The translations under genes and the position numbers were made by a program. Below are positions 51,316 to 61,043 of a stretch of DNA of 64,000 bases, piece after piece. Below the pieces are notes generated by a model. That model had not been told where the DNA came from, ran no database searches, and saw only the letters and a program-made list of their open reading frames with translations. The DNA is from Rhodospirillum rubrum ATCC 11170. Lineage in GTDB: Bacteria; Pseudomonadota; Alphaproteobacteria; Rhodospirillales; Rhodospirillaceae. The number at the start of each line of letters is the position of its first letter. Position 1 is the stretch's first letter. The stretch is taken from contig NC_007643.1 of the NCBI RefSeq assembly GCF_000013085.1, positions 4,184,501-4,248,500 on the forward strand. Reading direction: 5' to 3'.

Positions 51316-51764
51316 TCCGCGGTGTCTGGCTGGACCGCGACCTCAAGCAGGCTGGTGAAGCAGCCTTCCATCACCGGGCCGGCCTCGACCAGATCGCTGT
51401 AAAGGCTGACATTGGCGACAACGACCTCGCGCCCGGTGCCGGCGGGGCGGCGGCGGCTCTCGCGGGCTTCCAGGCGCAGGCGGCTGCCCACCGGCGCCGG
51501 GCGCAGGAAGCGCACCCGCTCATAGGAACGCTGCCAGCTGCGCGTGCCCTCGGGATAGCCCAGGGCCTTGCCCAGGCCGCCAACCGCCAGACTGAGCAGC
51601 AGGGCGCCGGGCAAGACGGTATCGCCGCCGGCCAGCCCCTCGGCCTCGGCGCGGGCGGGGTCGATGTGGATCCACTGGTCATCGCCGGTCAGCGCGCAAA
51701 AGGCGTCGGCGGTGGCCTGGGGGATCGGCTGGTCAAGGGGGGCGGTGGTCGAAGAAAGGGTCAC
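51312..51764 (-). CDS. MaoC-like hot-dog dehydratase
   Basis: A 150-residue protein with the (R)-hydratase motif [22 protein letters not shown] (in pieces around residues 21-42), which holds the Asp and His of R-specific enoyl-CoA hydratases. It should act on an acyl-CoA or acyl-carrier substrate. The GTG start overlaps the gshB stop (GTGA) with GAGG 7 bases upstream, and its stop overlaps the bioM start. A link with biotin or fatty-acid metabolism is plausible. Confidence 0.8.
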   Translation of the reverse strand: MTLSSTTAPLDQPIPQATADAFCALTGDDQWIHIDPARAEAEGLAGGDTVLPGALLLSLAVGGLGKALGYPEGTRSWQRSYERVRFLRPAPVGSRLRLEARESRRRPAGTGREVVVANVSLYSDLVEAGPVMEGCFTSLLEVAVQPDTAE

Positions 51765-52717
51765 AGTTTGGCCTCGATCGCATTCCAAAGGTCGGCTTCC
51801 AGGCAAACCCCGTCGAAACGGTCGATTTCCTGGATGCCCGTGGGAGAGGTGACGTTGATTTCGGTCAGCCAGTCGCCGATAACGTCGATACCGACGAACA
51901 GCAGGCCCTTTTCGCGCAGAATCGGGCCGATGGCTTCACAGATTTCCAGATCGCGGGCGGTCAGCGGCGTTTTTTCCGGACGACCGCCGATATGCATGTT
52001 CGACCGCGCCTCGCCGGCGGCGGGCACGCGGTTGACGGCGCCGGCCGCCTTGCCGTCGATCAGGATCACCCGCTTGTCGCCCTGGCGGATTTCGGGCAGG
52101 TAGCGCTGGACCATGACCGGCTCGCGCGAGCGTTGGGCGAACATTTCAAGCAAGGCATTGAGGTTTTCGTCGCCCGGAGCGATGTGGAACACCCCGGCGC
52201 CGCCGTTACCATACAGGGGTTTGACGATGATATCGCCCCATTCGGCGCGGAAGGCGGCGATCGCGGCCCGATCAAGGGTGATCAGGGTTGGCGGCATCAA
52301 CTCGGGGAAGCGGGTGACGAACAGCTTTTCCGGGGCGTTGCGCACCTCGGTCGGATCATTGACCACCAGGGTTTTGGGGTGGATGTGATCAAGCAGATGG
52401 GTGGCGGTGATATAGGCCATATCAAAAGGCGGATCCTGGCGCATCAGCACCACTTCGACATCGGACCCCAGGTCGATGGTTTCGGGCGCGCCAAAGGAAA
52501 AGTGGTGGCCCGCCTCGCGGCGCACGCTCAAAGGATGGGCCTTCGCCGTCACCCTGCCATCGCGGAACACCAGATCCTGGGCCAGATAATGCCACAGCCG
52601 ATGGCCGCGCGCCTGGGCTTCCAGGGCAAGGGCGAAGGTGCTGTCGCCGTTGATATCAATCGCCGCCATGGGATCCATCTGGATCGCCACGCGGAGGGTA
52701 GTCGAAGACTGGGTCAT
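51761..52717 (-). CDS. gshB: Glutathione synthetase
   Basis: A 318-residue ATP-grasp enzyme that joins glycine to gamma-glutamylcysteine. The N-terminal domain has [21 protein letters not shown] (read in parts), then [20 protein letters not shown], the glycine-rich ATP loop [12 protein letters not shown] and the C-terminal [20 protein letters not shown]. It heads the coupled run gshB-MaoC-bioM-bioN. AGGA stands 6 bases upstream of the ATG. Confidence 0.95.
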   Translation of the reverse strand: MTQSSTTLRVAIQMDPMAAIDINGDSTFALALEAQARGHRLWHYLAQDLVFRDGRVTAKAHPLSVRREAGHHFSFGAPETIDLGSDVEVVLMRQDPPFDMAYITATHLLDHIHPKTLVVNDPTEVRNAPEKLFVTRFPELMPPTLITLDRAAIAAFRAEWGDIIVKPLYGNGGAGVFHIAPGDENLNALLEMFAQRSREPVMVQRYLPEIRQGDKRVILIDGKAAGAVNRVPAAGEARSNMHIGGRPEKTPLTARDLEICEAIGPILREKGLLFVGIDVIGDWLTEINVTSPTGIQEIDRFDGVCLEADLWNAIEAKL

Positions 52718-52900
52718 AGGCGTTCCTGGCCCCGGGGAGGAAGAAAAGTCAGCCGAAGATAGGCACAACCCCACGCCCGCGCCATCCCCCAGCGCAAAAG
52801 AGCCCAAGGCGGGGCTGCTTGATCAACCGACGCAGGGCACATCTTTTTTCCTGTGATGTCATTCACGTTGATATTCACCATCGGCAAGGCCGCCGGAGTT

Positions 52901-53536
52901 TCACGGCGAAGGGTCGGCTTTCAGGCGGGTGTGGTCGGCGATTTTGCGGATGTGGGGCAGGGCGCGGGCATAGGCCAGAACCCGGTCGCGTTCGCGGGCG
53001 TCCTGGGCGATGCCCATGATGTGAAGGGTGTCGCCGACGACATCGACGGTGTAGTTCACCGCCTGGATCTCGCTGTCCAACAGCAAATCGGTGTCCATGC
53101 GGTTGGCCAGCCAAACGTCGCGGGCCAAATCGACGCCATCCTGGCCGGTGGGCATGGTCAGATCGTTGACGACGGCGCGCACGCCCTTGACCGTCCAGGT
53201 CAGGCGGACGGCCTCGATCCTGTCTGCGGGCTTGGCGACCTCGCCGGTCAGCAGCACCTTGCCCTCGCGTACGGTGGTATAGACATTTCGGTAAACCGCC
53301 GGGCCGGCTTGACCGAATTTGGCGTTGATCGCCAGCGCGATGGCGGTGTCATCGACCGCCTGGGAAAAGCCGCGCTCCTCGGTGGCCATGGTCGCCACCT
53401 TGGCCCCGGCGCCGATGGCCATGCCCACAGGCGAGCAGGCGCCGGGCAACCCCGCCAGAAGGAGAAGAACCGCCCACGGCCAGGGCCGGCGGCGGGCTGG
53501 GCAAACCCTTGCGTCAGACGCGGCGCATGGGACCAT
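52901..53536 (-). CDS. dolP: BON-domain lipoprotein (DolP/YraP-like)
   Basis: A 211-residue lipoprotein with signal peptide and lipobox (LPGAC at about residue 33). Two BON domains follow: DDTAIALAINAKFGQ...VYTTVREGKVLLTGEV and ANRMDTDLLLDSEIQAVNYTVDVVGDTLHIMG, with the conserved glycines. This is the architecture of DolP, an outer-membrane protein that supports envelope integrity. The context (yraN, rsmI, LpoA-like) matches the E. coli yra locus. AAAGG stands 6 bases upstream of the ATG. Confidence 0.82.
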   Translation of the reverse strand: MVPCAASDARVCPARRRPWPWAVLLLLAGLPGACSPVGMAIGAGAKVATMATEERGFSQAVDDTAIALAINAKFGQAGPAVYRNVYTTVREGKVLLTGEVAKPADRIEAVRLTWTVKGVRAVVNDLTMPTGQDGVDLARDVWLANRMDTDLLLDSEIQAVNYTVDVVGDTLHIMGIAQDARERDRVLAYARALPHIRKIADHTRLKADPSP

Positions 53537-53565
53537 TCCTGGCCTTTCGTTCGGGGAGGGAGGGT

Positions 53566-53943
53566 TTACAAGCCGAGTCGCCAGGCGTCCTTGAGATGTC
53601 TGGGCCAAGCCCAGGGCGCGATCACCATCACATCAAACCGCGCCTGCCCCTTCTCTGGCAAGGGAAAGCGGCCAAGGAAGGCCTCGGCGCCCCGGGTGAT
53701 GCGGATCCTTTGGCGCGGGGTGATCGCCTCCAGGGCGCGGGCCGCCTCGGCCCGGGCCTTGACCTCGATGAAGGCGACCAACCGGCCCCGGCGGGCGATG
53801 ATATCAACCTCGCCGGCCCCGGTTCCCCGGCCGCTGCGGAAGCGGCGGGCAAGGATGCGCCAGCCGTGCAGGCGCAGCCACCATACGCACAGGCTTTCGG
53901 CCCAGCGCCCCCGGCGTTCCCCCTGGCGCCGCGACCGCCTCAC
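53566..53943 (-). CDS. yraN: YraN / UPF0102 family, putative endonuclease
   Basis: A 125-residue protein of the YraN family, a Holliday-junction-resolvase-like endonuclease fold. The active-site pattern is [21 protein letters not shown] with Glu and Asp followed by E-x-K. It is very rich in Arg and Trp in the first 40 residues. Its GTG start overlaps the rsmI stop (GTGA). The biological role of YraN is not known. Confidence 0.88.
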
Positions 53944-54875
53944 CGCTCCCCCGGCCTTTCGCGATCTTCGGCATCGGCCTTGCCGGCCAGCTCCAGGGCG
54001 CGTCGATAGAGCGCGCGGCGGGCGACGCCGCTTTCCGCCGCCAGACGCTCGGCGGCCGAGCGCACGCTTTCGCCGGCATCCAGCAACTGGCGCAGGCGGT
54101 CGTCCAGAACCCCGGCCGAGGGCGGGGCGGCGGCATCGGGCGGGGCGATGACGATCACCGCCTCGCCCTTGGGCGGGCCGGCCTCGGCGTAATGGGCGGC
54201 GAGGGTATCAAGGGTGCCGCGCCGTACCTCCTCGTGCAGCTTGGTCAATTCGCGGCAGACGGCGGCCTCGCGGTCGCCCAAGGCCTTGGCCAGGGCGGCC
54301 AGGGTGCGATCAAGGCGCGATACCCCCTCGAACAGCACCAGGGTCGCCCGCACCTCGGCCAACTCGGCGCAGAAGGTGCCAAGTTTGCCGGGCTTGGGCG
54401 GCGGGAAGCCGACGAACTGGAAGCGGTCGGTGGGCAGGCCGGCCAGGGCGAGGGCCGTCAGCACCGCCGAGGGGCCGGGAACGGCGGTGACGCGGATTCC
54501 CGCCTCGTGGCAGGCCCGCACCAGCCGATAGCCGGGATCGGAGACCAGCGGCATGCCGGCATCCGAAACCAGAACGATCGCCGCGCCCTCGGCCAATTTC
54601 GCCAGCAGGGCCGGGCGGGCGGCATCGGCGTTATGCTCGTGATAGGGCGTCAGCTTGGCCGACACCCCCAAGCGATGGAGCAAGCCGCCGGTCACCCGGG
54701 TATCCTCGCAGGCCACCAGATCGGCTCCGGCCAGGGCGTCGATGGCCCGGGCCGAGATGTCGCCCATGTTGCCAATCGGCGTTCCCACCAGATGAAGGCC
54801 GGGCGCCAATTGCCTTCCGGGGGGAGCATGAGTAGGCTGTTGATCGGATATGGTGTCTGACAAGGGGAGGGTCAC
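53940..54875 (-). CDS. rsmI: 16S rRNA (cytidine-1402 2'-O) methyltransferase
   Basis: A tetrapyrrole-methylase-fold protein of up to 311 residues that methylates the ribose of C1402 in 16S rRNA. The motifs [36 protein letters not shown] and [17 protein letters not shown] are diagnostic. The chosen GTG 54875 has no ribosome site and would lie only 2 bases from the divergent LpoA-like start; TTG 54809 after GGAAGG is an alternative and would give a start ending near the first motif. Confidence 0.88.
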
Positions 54876-54877
54876 CG

Positions 54878-56119
54878 GTGGATGGCTGTGAAATGACGCG
54901 GAACCGGGGCTGGCGCTCCGTCCGCATGGCGATAATCGCGGCCCTCGGTCTTGGCCTTGCCGCTTGCGCGGCGAATCGTGAGCCGGCACCCCCCTCGCCG
55001 TCAAGCTATGAACCGCCGCCGATGGCCCAGCCCAGCCCGCCGGTGCAAAGCGCGCCGATGGGCGGCCCCGGTTTGCTTGACCAGGGGCGGGGTCAGGCCG
55101 CCCGTGTCGCTTTCCTCGCGCCTTTGACCGGTCAGGCCGCGCAGACCGGTCAGGCGCTGCTCAACGCCGCCCAGATCGCCGCCATCGAGGTCGGACCCCA
55201 GGATTTCGTCCTCCAGCCCTATGACACCGCCGGCAGCGCCGGCGGCGCCGCCCAGGCGGCGCGCACCGCCCTGTCGCAGGGCGCGGGGATGATCATCGGC
55301 CCGCTGTTTGCCGACTCGGTGCGCGCCATCGGCCCGCTCGCCCAACAGGCCGGGGTGCCGGTGGTGGCCTTTTCCACCGATCAGACGGTGGCCGGCGGCT
55401 CGGTCCATCTGATCGGCTTCCTGGTCGAAGAACAGGTGCGCCGGGTGCTGCGCCACGCCAGAGGCCAGGGGCGGACGACGCTGGCCGCCCTGCTGCCGGC
55501 GACGCCGCTCGGTCAGGCCACCGCCGAGGCCGCCCGCCGGGTCGCCGCCGAGGCCGGATTGCGCGTCGCCGCCATCGAATACTACGATCCGACGGGCAAA
55601 GGCGTCGCCCAGCCGGCCGGACGCGTTCTGGCCGCCGGCGGCTTCGATACGCTTTTGCTGTCGGATAAGGGCCTGGGGCTGCAGGCGGTGGCCGCCCAAC
55701 TCGCCTATTCGGGCCTGAACCCCGGGCAGGCGATGGTTCTGGGCACCATGCTGTGGAACGACGAACCCGGCCTGGGCCGCGAGCCGCTGCTGGTCGGCGC
55801 CCGCTTCGCCGCCCCCGATGAAAGCGGCGCCGCCGCCTTCAAGGCCCAGTATCAGGCGACCTATGGCGCCGTGCCGCCGAGCATCGCCGGCCTGGGCTAT
55901 GACGCGACGGCCCTGGCCGCCGTCCTCGCCCGGGGGGGGGCTGGCGCCCTCACCGTCGATGGCGTGCGCAATCCCAACGGCTTCGCCGGAGTCGATGGCA
56001 TTTTCCGCTTCCGCCCCGACGGCACGGTGGAACGCGGGCTGGCCATCCGCGAGGTCACCCGCGACGGCACGGTGCAGGTTGAACCGGCGCCGACCAATTT
56101 CGCCACCGTCGGATACTAA
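54878..56119 (+). CDS. LpoA-like penicillin-binding protein activator (YraM/LppC family)
   Basis: A 413-residue lipoprotein (LAAC near residue 30) with a Pro-rich linker and a periplasmic binding-protein-type domain of the YraM C-terminal kind. The domain starts RVAFLAPLTGQAAQTGQAL, then GAGMIIGPLFADSV, ALLPATPLGQATAE and GYDATALAAVLA. E. coli LpoA activates PBP1a, and its N-terminal helical domain is absent here. GTG 54878 has GGGAGG 6 bases upstream; ATG 54893 is an alternative. Divergent from rsmI, as in E. coli. Confidence 0.82.
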   Translation: MDGCEMTRNRGWRSVRMAIIAALGLGLAACAANREPAPPSPSSYEPPPMAQPSPPVQSAPMGGPGLLDQGRGQAARVAFLAPLTGQAAQTGQALLNAAQIAAIEVGPQDFVLQPYDTAGSAGGAAQAARTALSQGAGMIIGPLFADSVRAIGPLAQQAGVPVVAFSTDQTVAGGSVHLIGFLVEEQVRRVLRHARGQGRTTLAALLPATPLGQATAEAARRVAAEAGLRVAAIEYYDPTGKGVAQPAGRVLAAGGFDTLLLSDKGLGLQAVAAQLAYSGLNPGQAMVLGTMLWNDEPGLGREPLLVGARFAAPDESGAAAFKAQYQATYGAVPPSIAGLGYDATALAAVLARGGAGALTVDGVRNPNGFAGVDGIFRFRPDGTVERGLAIREVTRDGTVQVEPAPTNFATVGY

Positions 56120-56123
56120 AAAA

Positions 56124-56147
56124 GCCCTGGGGATAAAACCCCAGGCT
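56124..56147 (+). terminator. Terminator-like hairpin after the LpoA-like gene
   Basis: CCTGGGG (56126-56132) pairs with CCCCAGG (56139-56145) around ATAAAA, just after the stop. The following TGTATTGCATTC is only moderately T-rich. Confidence 0.55.
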
Positions 56148-56233
56148 GTATTGCATTCACGACGGGGCGATACAATCTCCCTGACGGGGATGGCGCGGGT
56201 CGGGCCGCCCCCCACCGTCAGGGAGGAGCGAAC

Positions 56234-58240
<2,007 letters not shown>

Positions 58241-58243
58241 GGC

Positions 58244-59044
58244 TTAGCCCTTTGTTGGCGGGTCGATATGCACGATCACCGGCACATGGTCCGAGGGCGG
58301 GGTCCAGTCGCGGGTGTCGTCCATCACCTCCAGGCCGCGCAGGCGATCGACCAGGGCGGGGGTGACCCAGATGTGATCAAGCCGCCGGCCGCGATTGGTC
58401 AGCCGCCAGTCCTTGGCCCGGTAGCTCCACCAGGTGAACAGCTTTTCCTCGGGCGGCACGAAGCGGCGCATGGCGTCGATCCACGGCCCGCTGGCCTGCA
58501 GGGCGCCCAGCTTGGCGACCTCGACCGGCGTATGGCTGACCACGCCGCGCATCTTGCGGTGATCCCAGACATCGGTCTCGAGCGGGGCGACATTGAAATC
58601 GCCCACCACCATCGCCGGCATGTCGGGATCAAGGGTGCGGTCGAACCAGTCGGTAAGGGCGTCGAAGAACGCCAGCTTGTGGCGGAAGCGGGGATTTTCC
58701 TCGGGATCGGGGATATCGCCGCCGGCCGGGATATAAAGGCAGTGGAGGGTGAAGCCGGCGACCCGGGTGCGCAGGTGGCGGCAATCGACGCGGTCGCACC
58801 AGTCAAAGGGCGTGCTGTCTTCCAGGGGTAGGCGCGAGAAGATGCCGACGCCGTTATAGCCGGGCATGGTGTGAAGGGCCTGATGGACCAGCCCCATCTC
58901 GGCCAGGGCGGCGGTCGGCACATGGTCGGGCCGCGCCTTGATCTCCTGGAGACACAACACGTCGATCGCCCGGCTTTCAACCAGCCGCGCCACCTGATCC
59001 AGGCGCAGGCGCAGCGAGTTGATGTTCCAGGTGGCGATCGCCAG
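58244..59044 (-). CDS. xthA: Exodeoxyribonuclease III (start codon apparently CTG)
   Basis: A 266-residue AP endonuclease/exonuclease III if read from a CTG at 59044. The full-length N-terminus AIATWNINSLRLRLDQVARL has the metal-site Asn, LCLQEIK has the catalytic Glu, then YNGVGIFSR, VVGDFNVAP, and the C-terminal SDHVPVIVHI with the catalytic His. From this CTG the length matches the family. No ATG, GTG or TTG exists between here and the upstream stop-free region; the first canonical start, GTG 58993, would remove WNIN. A second CTG at 59071 overlaps the stop of the upstream gene (CTGA). See findings. Confidence 0.85.
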   Translation of the reverse strand: MAIATWNINSLRLRLDQVARLVESRAIDVLCLQEIKARPDHVPTAALAEMGLVHQALHTMPGYNGVGIFSRLPLEDSTPFDWCDRVDCRHLRTRVAGFTLHCLYIPAGGDIPDPEENPRFRHKLAFFDALTDWFDRTLDPDMPAMVVGDFNVAPLETDVWDHRKMRGVVSHTPVEVAKLGALQASGPWIDAMRRFVPPEEKLFTWWSYRAKDWRLTNRGRRLDHIWVTPALVDRLRGLEVMDDTRDWTPPSDHVPVIVHIDPPTKG

Positions 59045-59067
59045 CGGTCGGAGCGAAGCCGGGGGGC

Positions 59068-59769
<702 letters not shown>

Positions 59770-59774
59770 GCGAT

Positions 59775-59808
59775 CTCTCCTTGAGGGAGGGCTCTCCTTG
59801 AGGGAGGG
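59775..59808 (-). repeat. 17-bp perfect tandem duplication containing the ribosome-binding site
   Basis: CTCTCCTTGAGGGAGGG occurs at 59775-59791 and again at 59792-59808. On the minus strand each copy carries CAAGGAG, so the mRNA has two Shine-Dalgarno sequences 17 bases apart, the nearer one 7 bases from the GTG start. Confidence 0.85.
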
Positions 59809-59899
59809 CGGATCGGCCCGGCGAGATCCCGGGGGATCGGCGGCCGTCAGGGGGGCCGACTATAGGACGGATGGGGGAAAGCGCGGAAGCCGGCCCCTT

Positions 59900-59938
59900 A
59901 AAAAACGTGACGCCCGGCAGGGGGGGCTGCCGGGCGTC
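59900..59938 (-). terminator. Rho-independent terminator (end of lolA 3'-UTR or of a small RNA)
   Basis: On the minus strand GACGCCCGGCAG and CTGCCGGGCGTC (59909-59920 and 59927-59938) form a perfect 12-bp stem with a C6 loop, followed by ACG and six T (complement of 59900-59905). Confidence 0.85.
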
Positions 59939-60060
59939 TTGTCTTCACCGATCGGTTAGGGGGGTAACCAATCGGCGGATACTCCTGTCGGAGCCAGAGG
60001 GCGGCAGGGGAAACCGAACCCTCCAACGGCGGGGATCGATGATCCGCACCGGATACCAGA
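59900..60060 (-). ncRNA. Possible structured small RNA downstream of lolA
   Basis: The 388-bp space between the FAH-family gene and lolA holds no convincing reading frame. On the minus strand it has a promoter-like pair at 60062-60090, then GGATC/GATCC, GAGGG/CCCTC and an 11-bp hairpin with one mismatch and C6 loop (59948-59975), and ends at the terminator at 59900-59938, whose loop is also C6. The transcript would be about 155 bases. No known RNA family (6S, 4.5S, tmRNA, RNase P) is recognised. It could also be only the 3'-UTR of lolA. Confidence 0.4.
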
Positions 60061-60061
60061 C

Positions 60062-60090
60062 TAGATAGGTTTGACTTGGAAAAATTCCAA
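60062..60090 (-). promoter_or_regulatory. Candidate promoter for the small RNA
   Basis: TTGGAA (complement of 60085-60090) and TATCTA (complement of 60062-60067) are 17 bp apart on the minus strand. TTGGAA is also one arm of the palindrome TTGGAAAAATTCCAA (60076-60090), which might be an operator. Confidence 0.45.
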
Positions 60091-60157
60091 TGCAATCGAC
60101 GCATAGCAGATATGCGTTTTTAAGATGCCTACCCCTTCGCCCCTTGGGGCCGCAAAC

Positions 60158-60823
60158 TTATCGGGAGTCGCGCTGGGGACGCTCGGCCTTTTCGCTGAAG
60201 ACGAACAGCTTGGGGTCGAGGGCGAGGCCGACCTGGGGATTGAACAACGAGACGGAAACCTCGACGTTCTGGGCGTCGAGCACCCGCCACTGGCGCAATT
60301 CCAAGGGATCGGTGGTGAAAACCAGGGTCAGGGTGCCCTGCCCCGGGTCATTGGTCTGAACCAGGGCGATCTCCACCACGCCCTTGGCCTCGCGGTAGGC
60401 GGTCACGGTGATATTGGGATCGCTGAGCTCGATCTTGTCGCGCAGCAACACGCCAAGCGGCGTCGAGTCGAGACCGATATAGGACACCTGATCAAGCTCG
60501 CGGTCGTAATAGACCAGCTGGCTGCCATTGGCGACCATCAGAAGATCGGCGGGCGGATCATATTGCAGACGCATGCGGTTGGGGCGGCTGATCGACACCG
60601 TTCCCTCGGCGTAATTGCCCGTCGAAGAGACCTGCAGAAAGCGGGCCTGCACCCGGCGGACGCCATTGAGATAGCCTTCGACCCGGGCGACGAAGGCCCG
60701 CTGGTCCTGGGTCAACTGGGGAAGAATGCTCCGCGCCTCCTGGGCCGAGGCCGGCCCGGCCGGCAGACCGACAGCGAGGGCGACGAACAAGGCAAGGGCG
60801 GCAAACAGCGATTTCGGAGCCAT
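60158..60823 (-). CDS. lolA: Outer-membrane lipoprotein carrier protein
   Basis: A 221-residue periplasmic chaperone that takes lipoproteins from LolCDE to the outer membrane. The signal peptide is about 27 residues (ASA-QEA). The domain is seen in VARVEGYLNGVRRVQARFLQ, GTVSISRPNRMRLQYDPP, LLMVANGSQLVYYDRELDQ and DPLELRQWRVLDAQN. AAGGA stands 6 bases before the ATG. In many alphaproteobacteria lolA lies between ftsK and xth; xthA is nearby here but ftsK is replaced by an efflux pump gene. Confidence 0.92.
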   Translation of the reverse strand: MAPKSLFAALALFVALAVGLPAGPASAQEARSILPQLTQDQRAFVARVEGYLNGVRRVQARFLQVSSTGNYAEGTVSISRPNRMRLQYDPPADLLMVANGSQLVYYDRELDQVSYIGLDSTPLGVLLRDKIELSDPNITVTAYREAKGVVEIALVQTNDPGQGTLTLVFTTDPLELRQWRVLDAQNVEVSVSLFNPQVGLALDPKLFVFSEKAERPQRDSR

Positions 60824-61043
60824 GGGGAGTCCTTGGCGGGAGAAGAGGATCGGAAGGGCGGGCCATCCCCTCCCCCGTTTGGGGAAGGACGGACGGGCGC
60901 GAGAACCACAGATAGGAAAAGAAGGTGGCGTAATAAAGAAGACCCGCCGCCAACCGGCCCTGGCGGGGCCCTCCCGGGGAAGATCCCGGCAGGGCCGGCG
61001 GAGCGGGCCACCCCTTAAACGATCCCGGCGGCGAAGGGTTGCC

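Noticed and set aside
59939-60120. tRNA, 6S RNA or 4.5S RNA in the gap next to lolA
   Set aside because: No T-loop GGTTCGAATCC, no GGAAGCAGCC of 4.5S RNA, and no closing stem of the 6S type could be seen.
60097-60121. Plus-strand terminator ACGCATA/TATGCGT followed by TTTTT
   Set aside because: The stem is only 7 bp and no plus-strand gene or transcript precedes it, so it is not listed as a feature.
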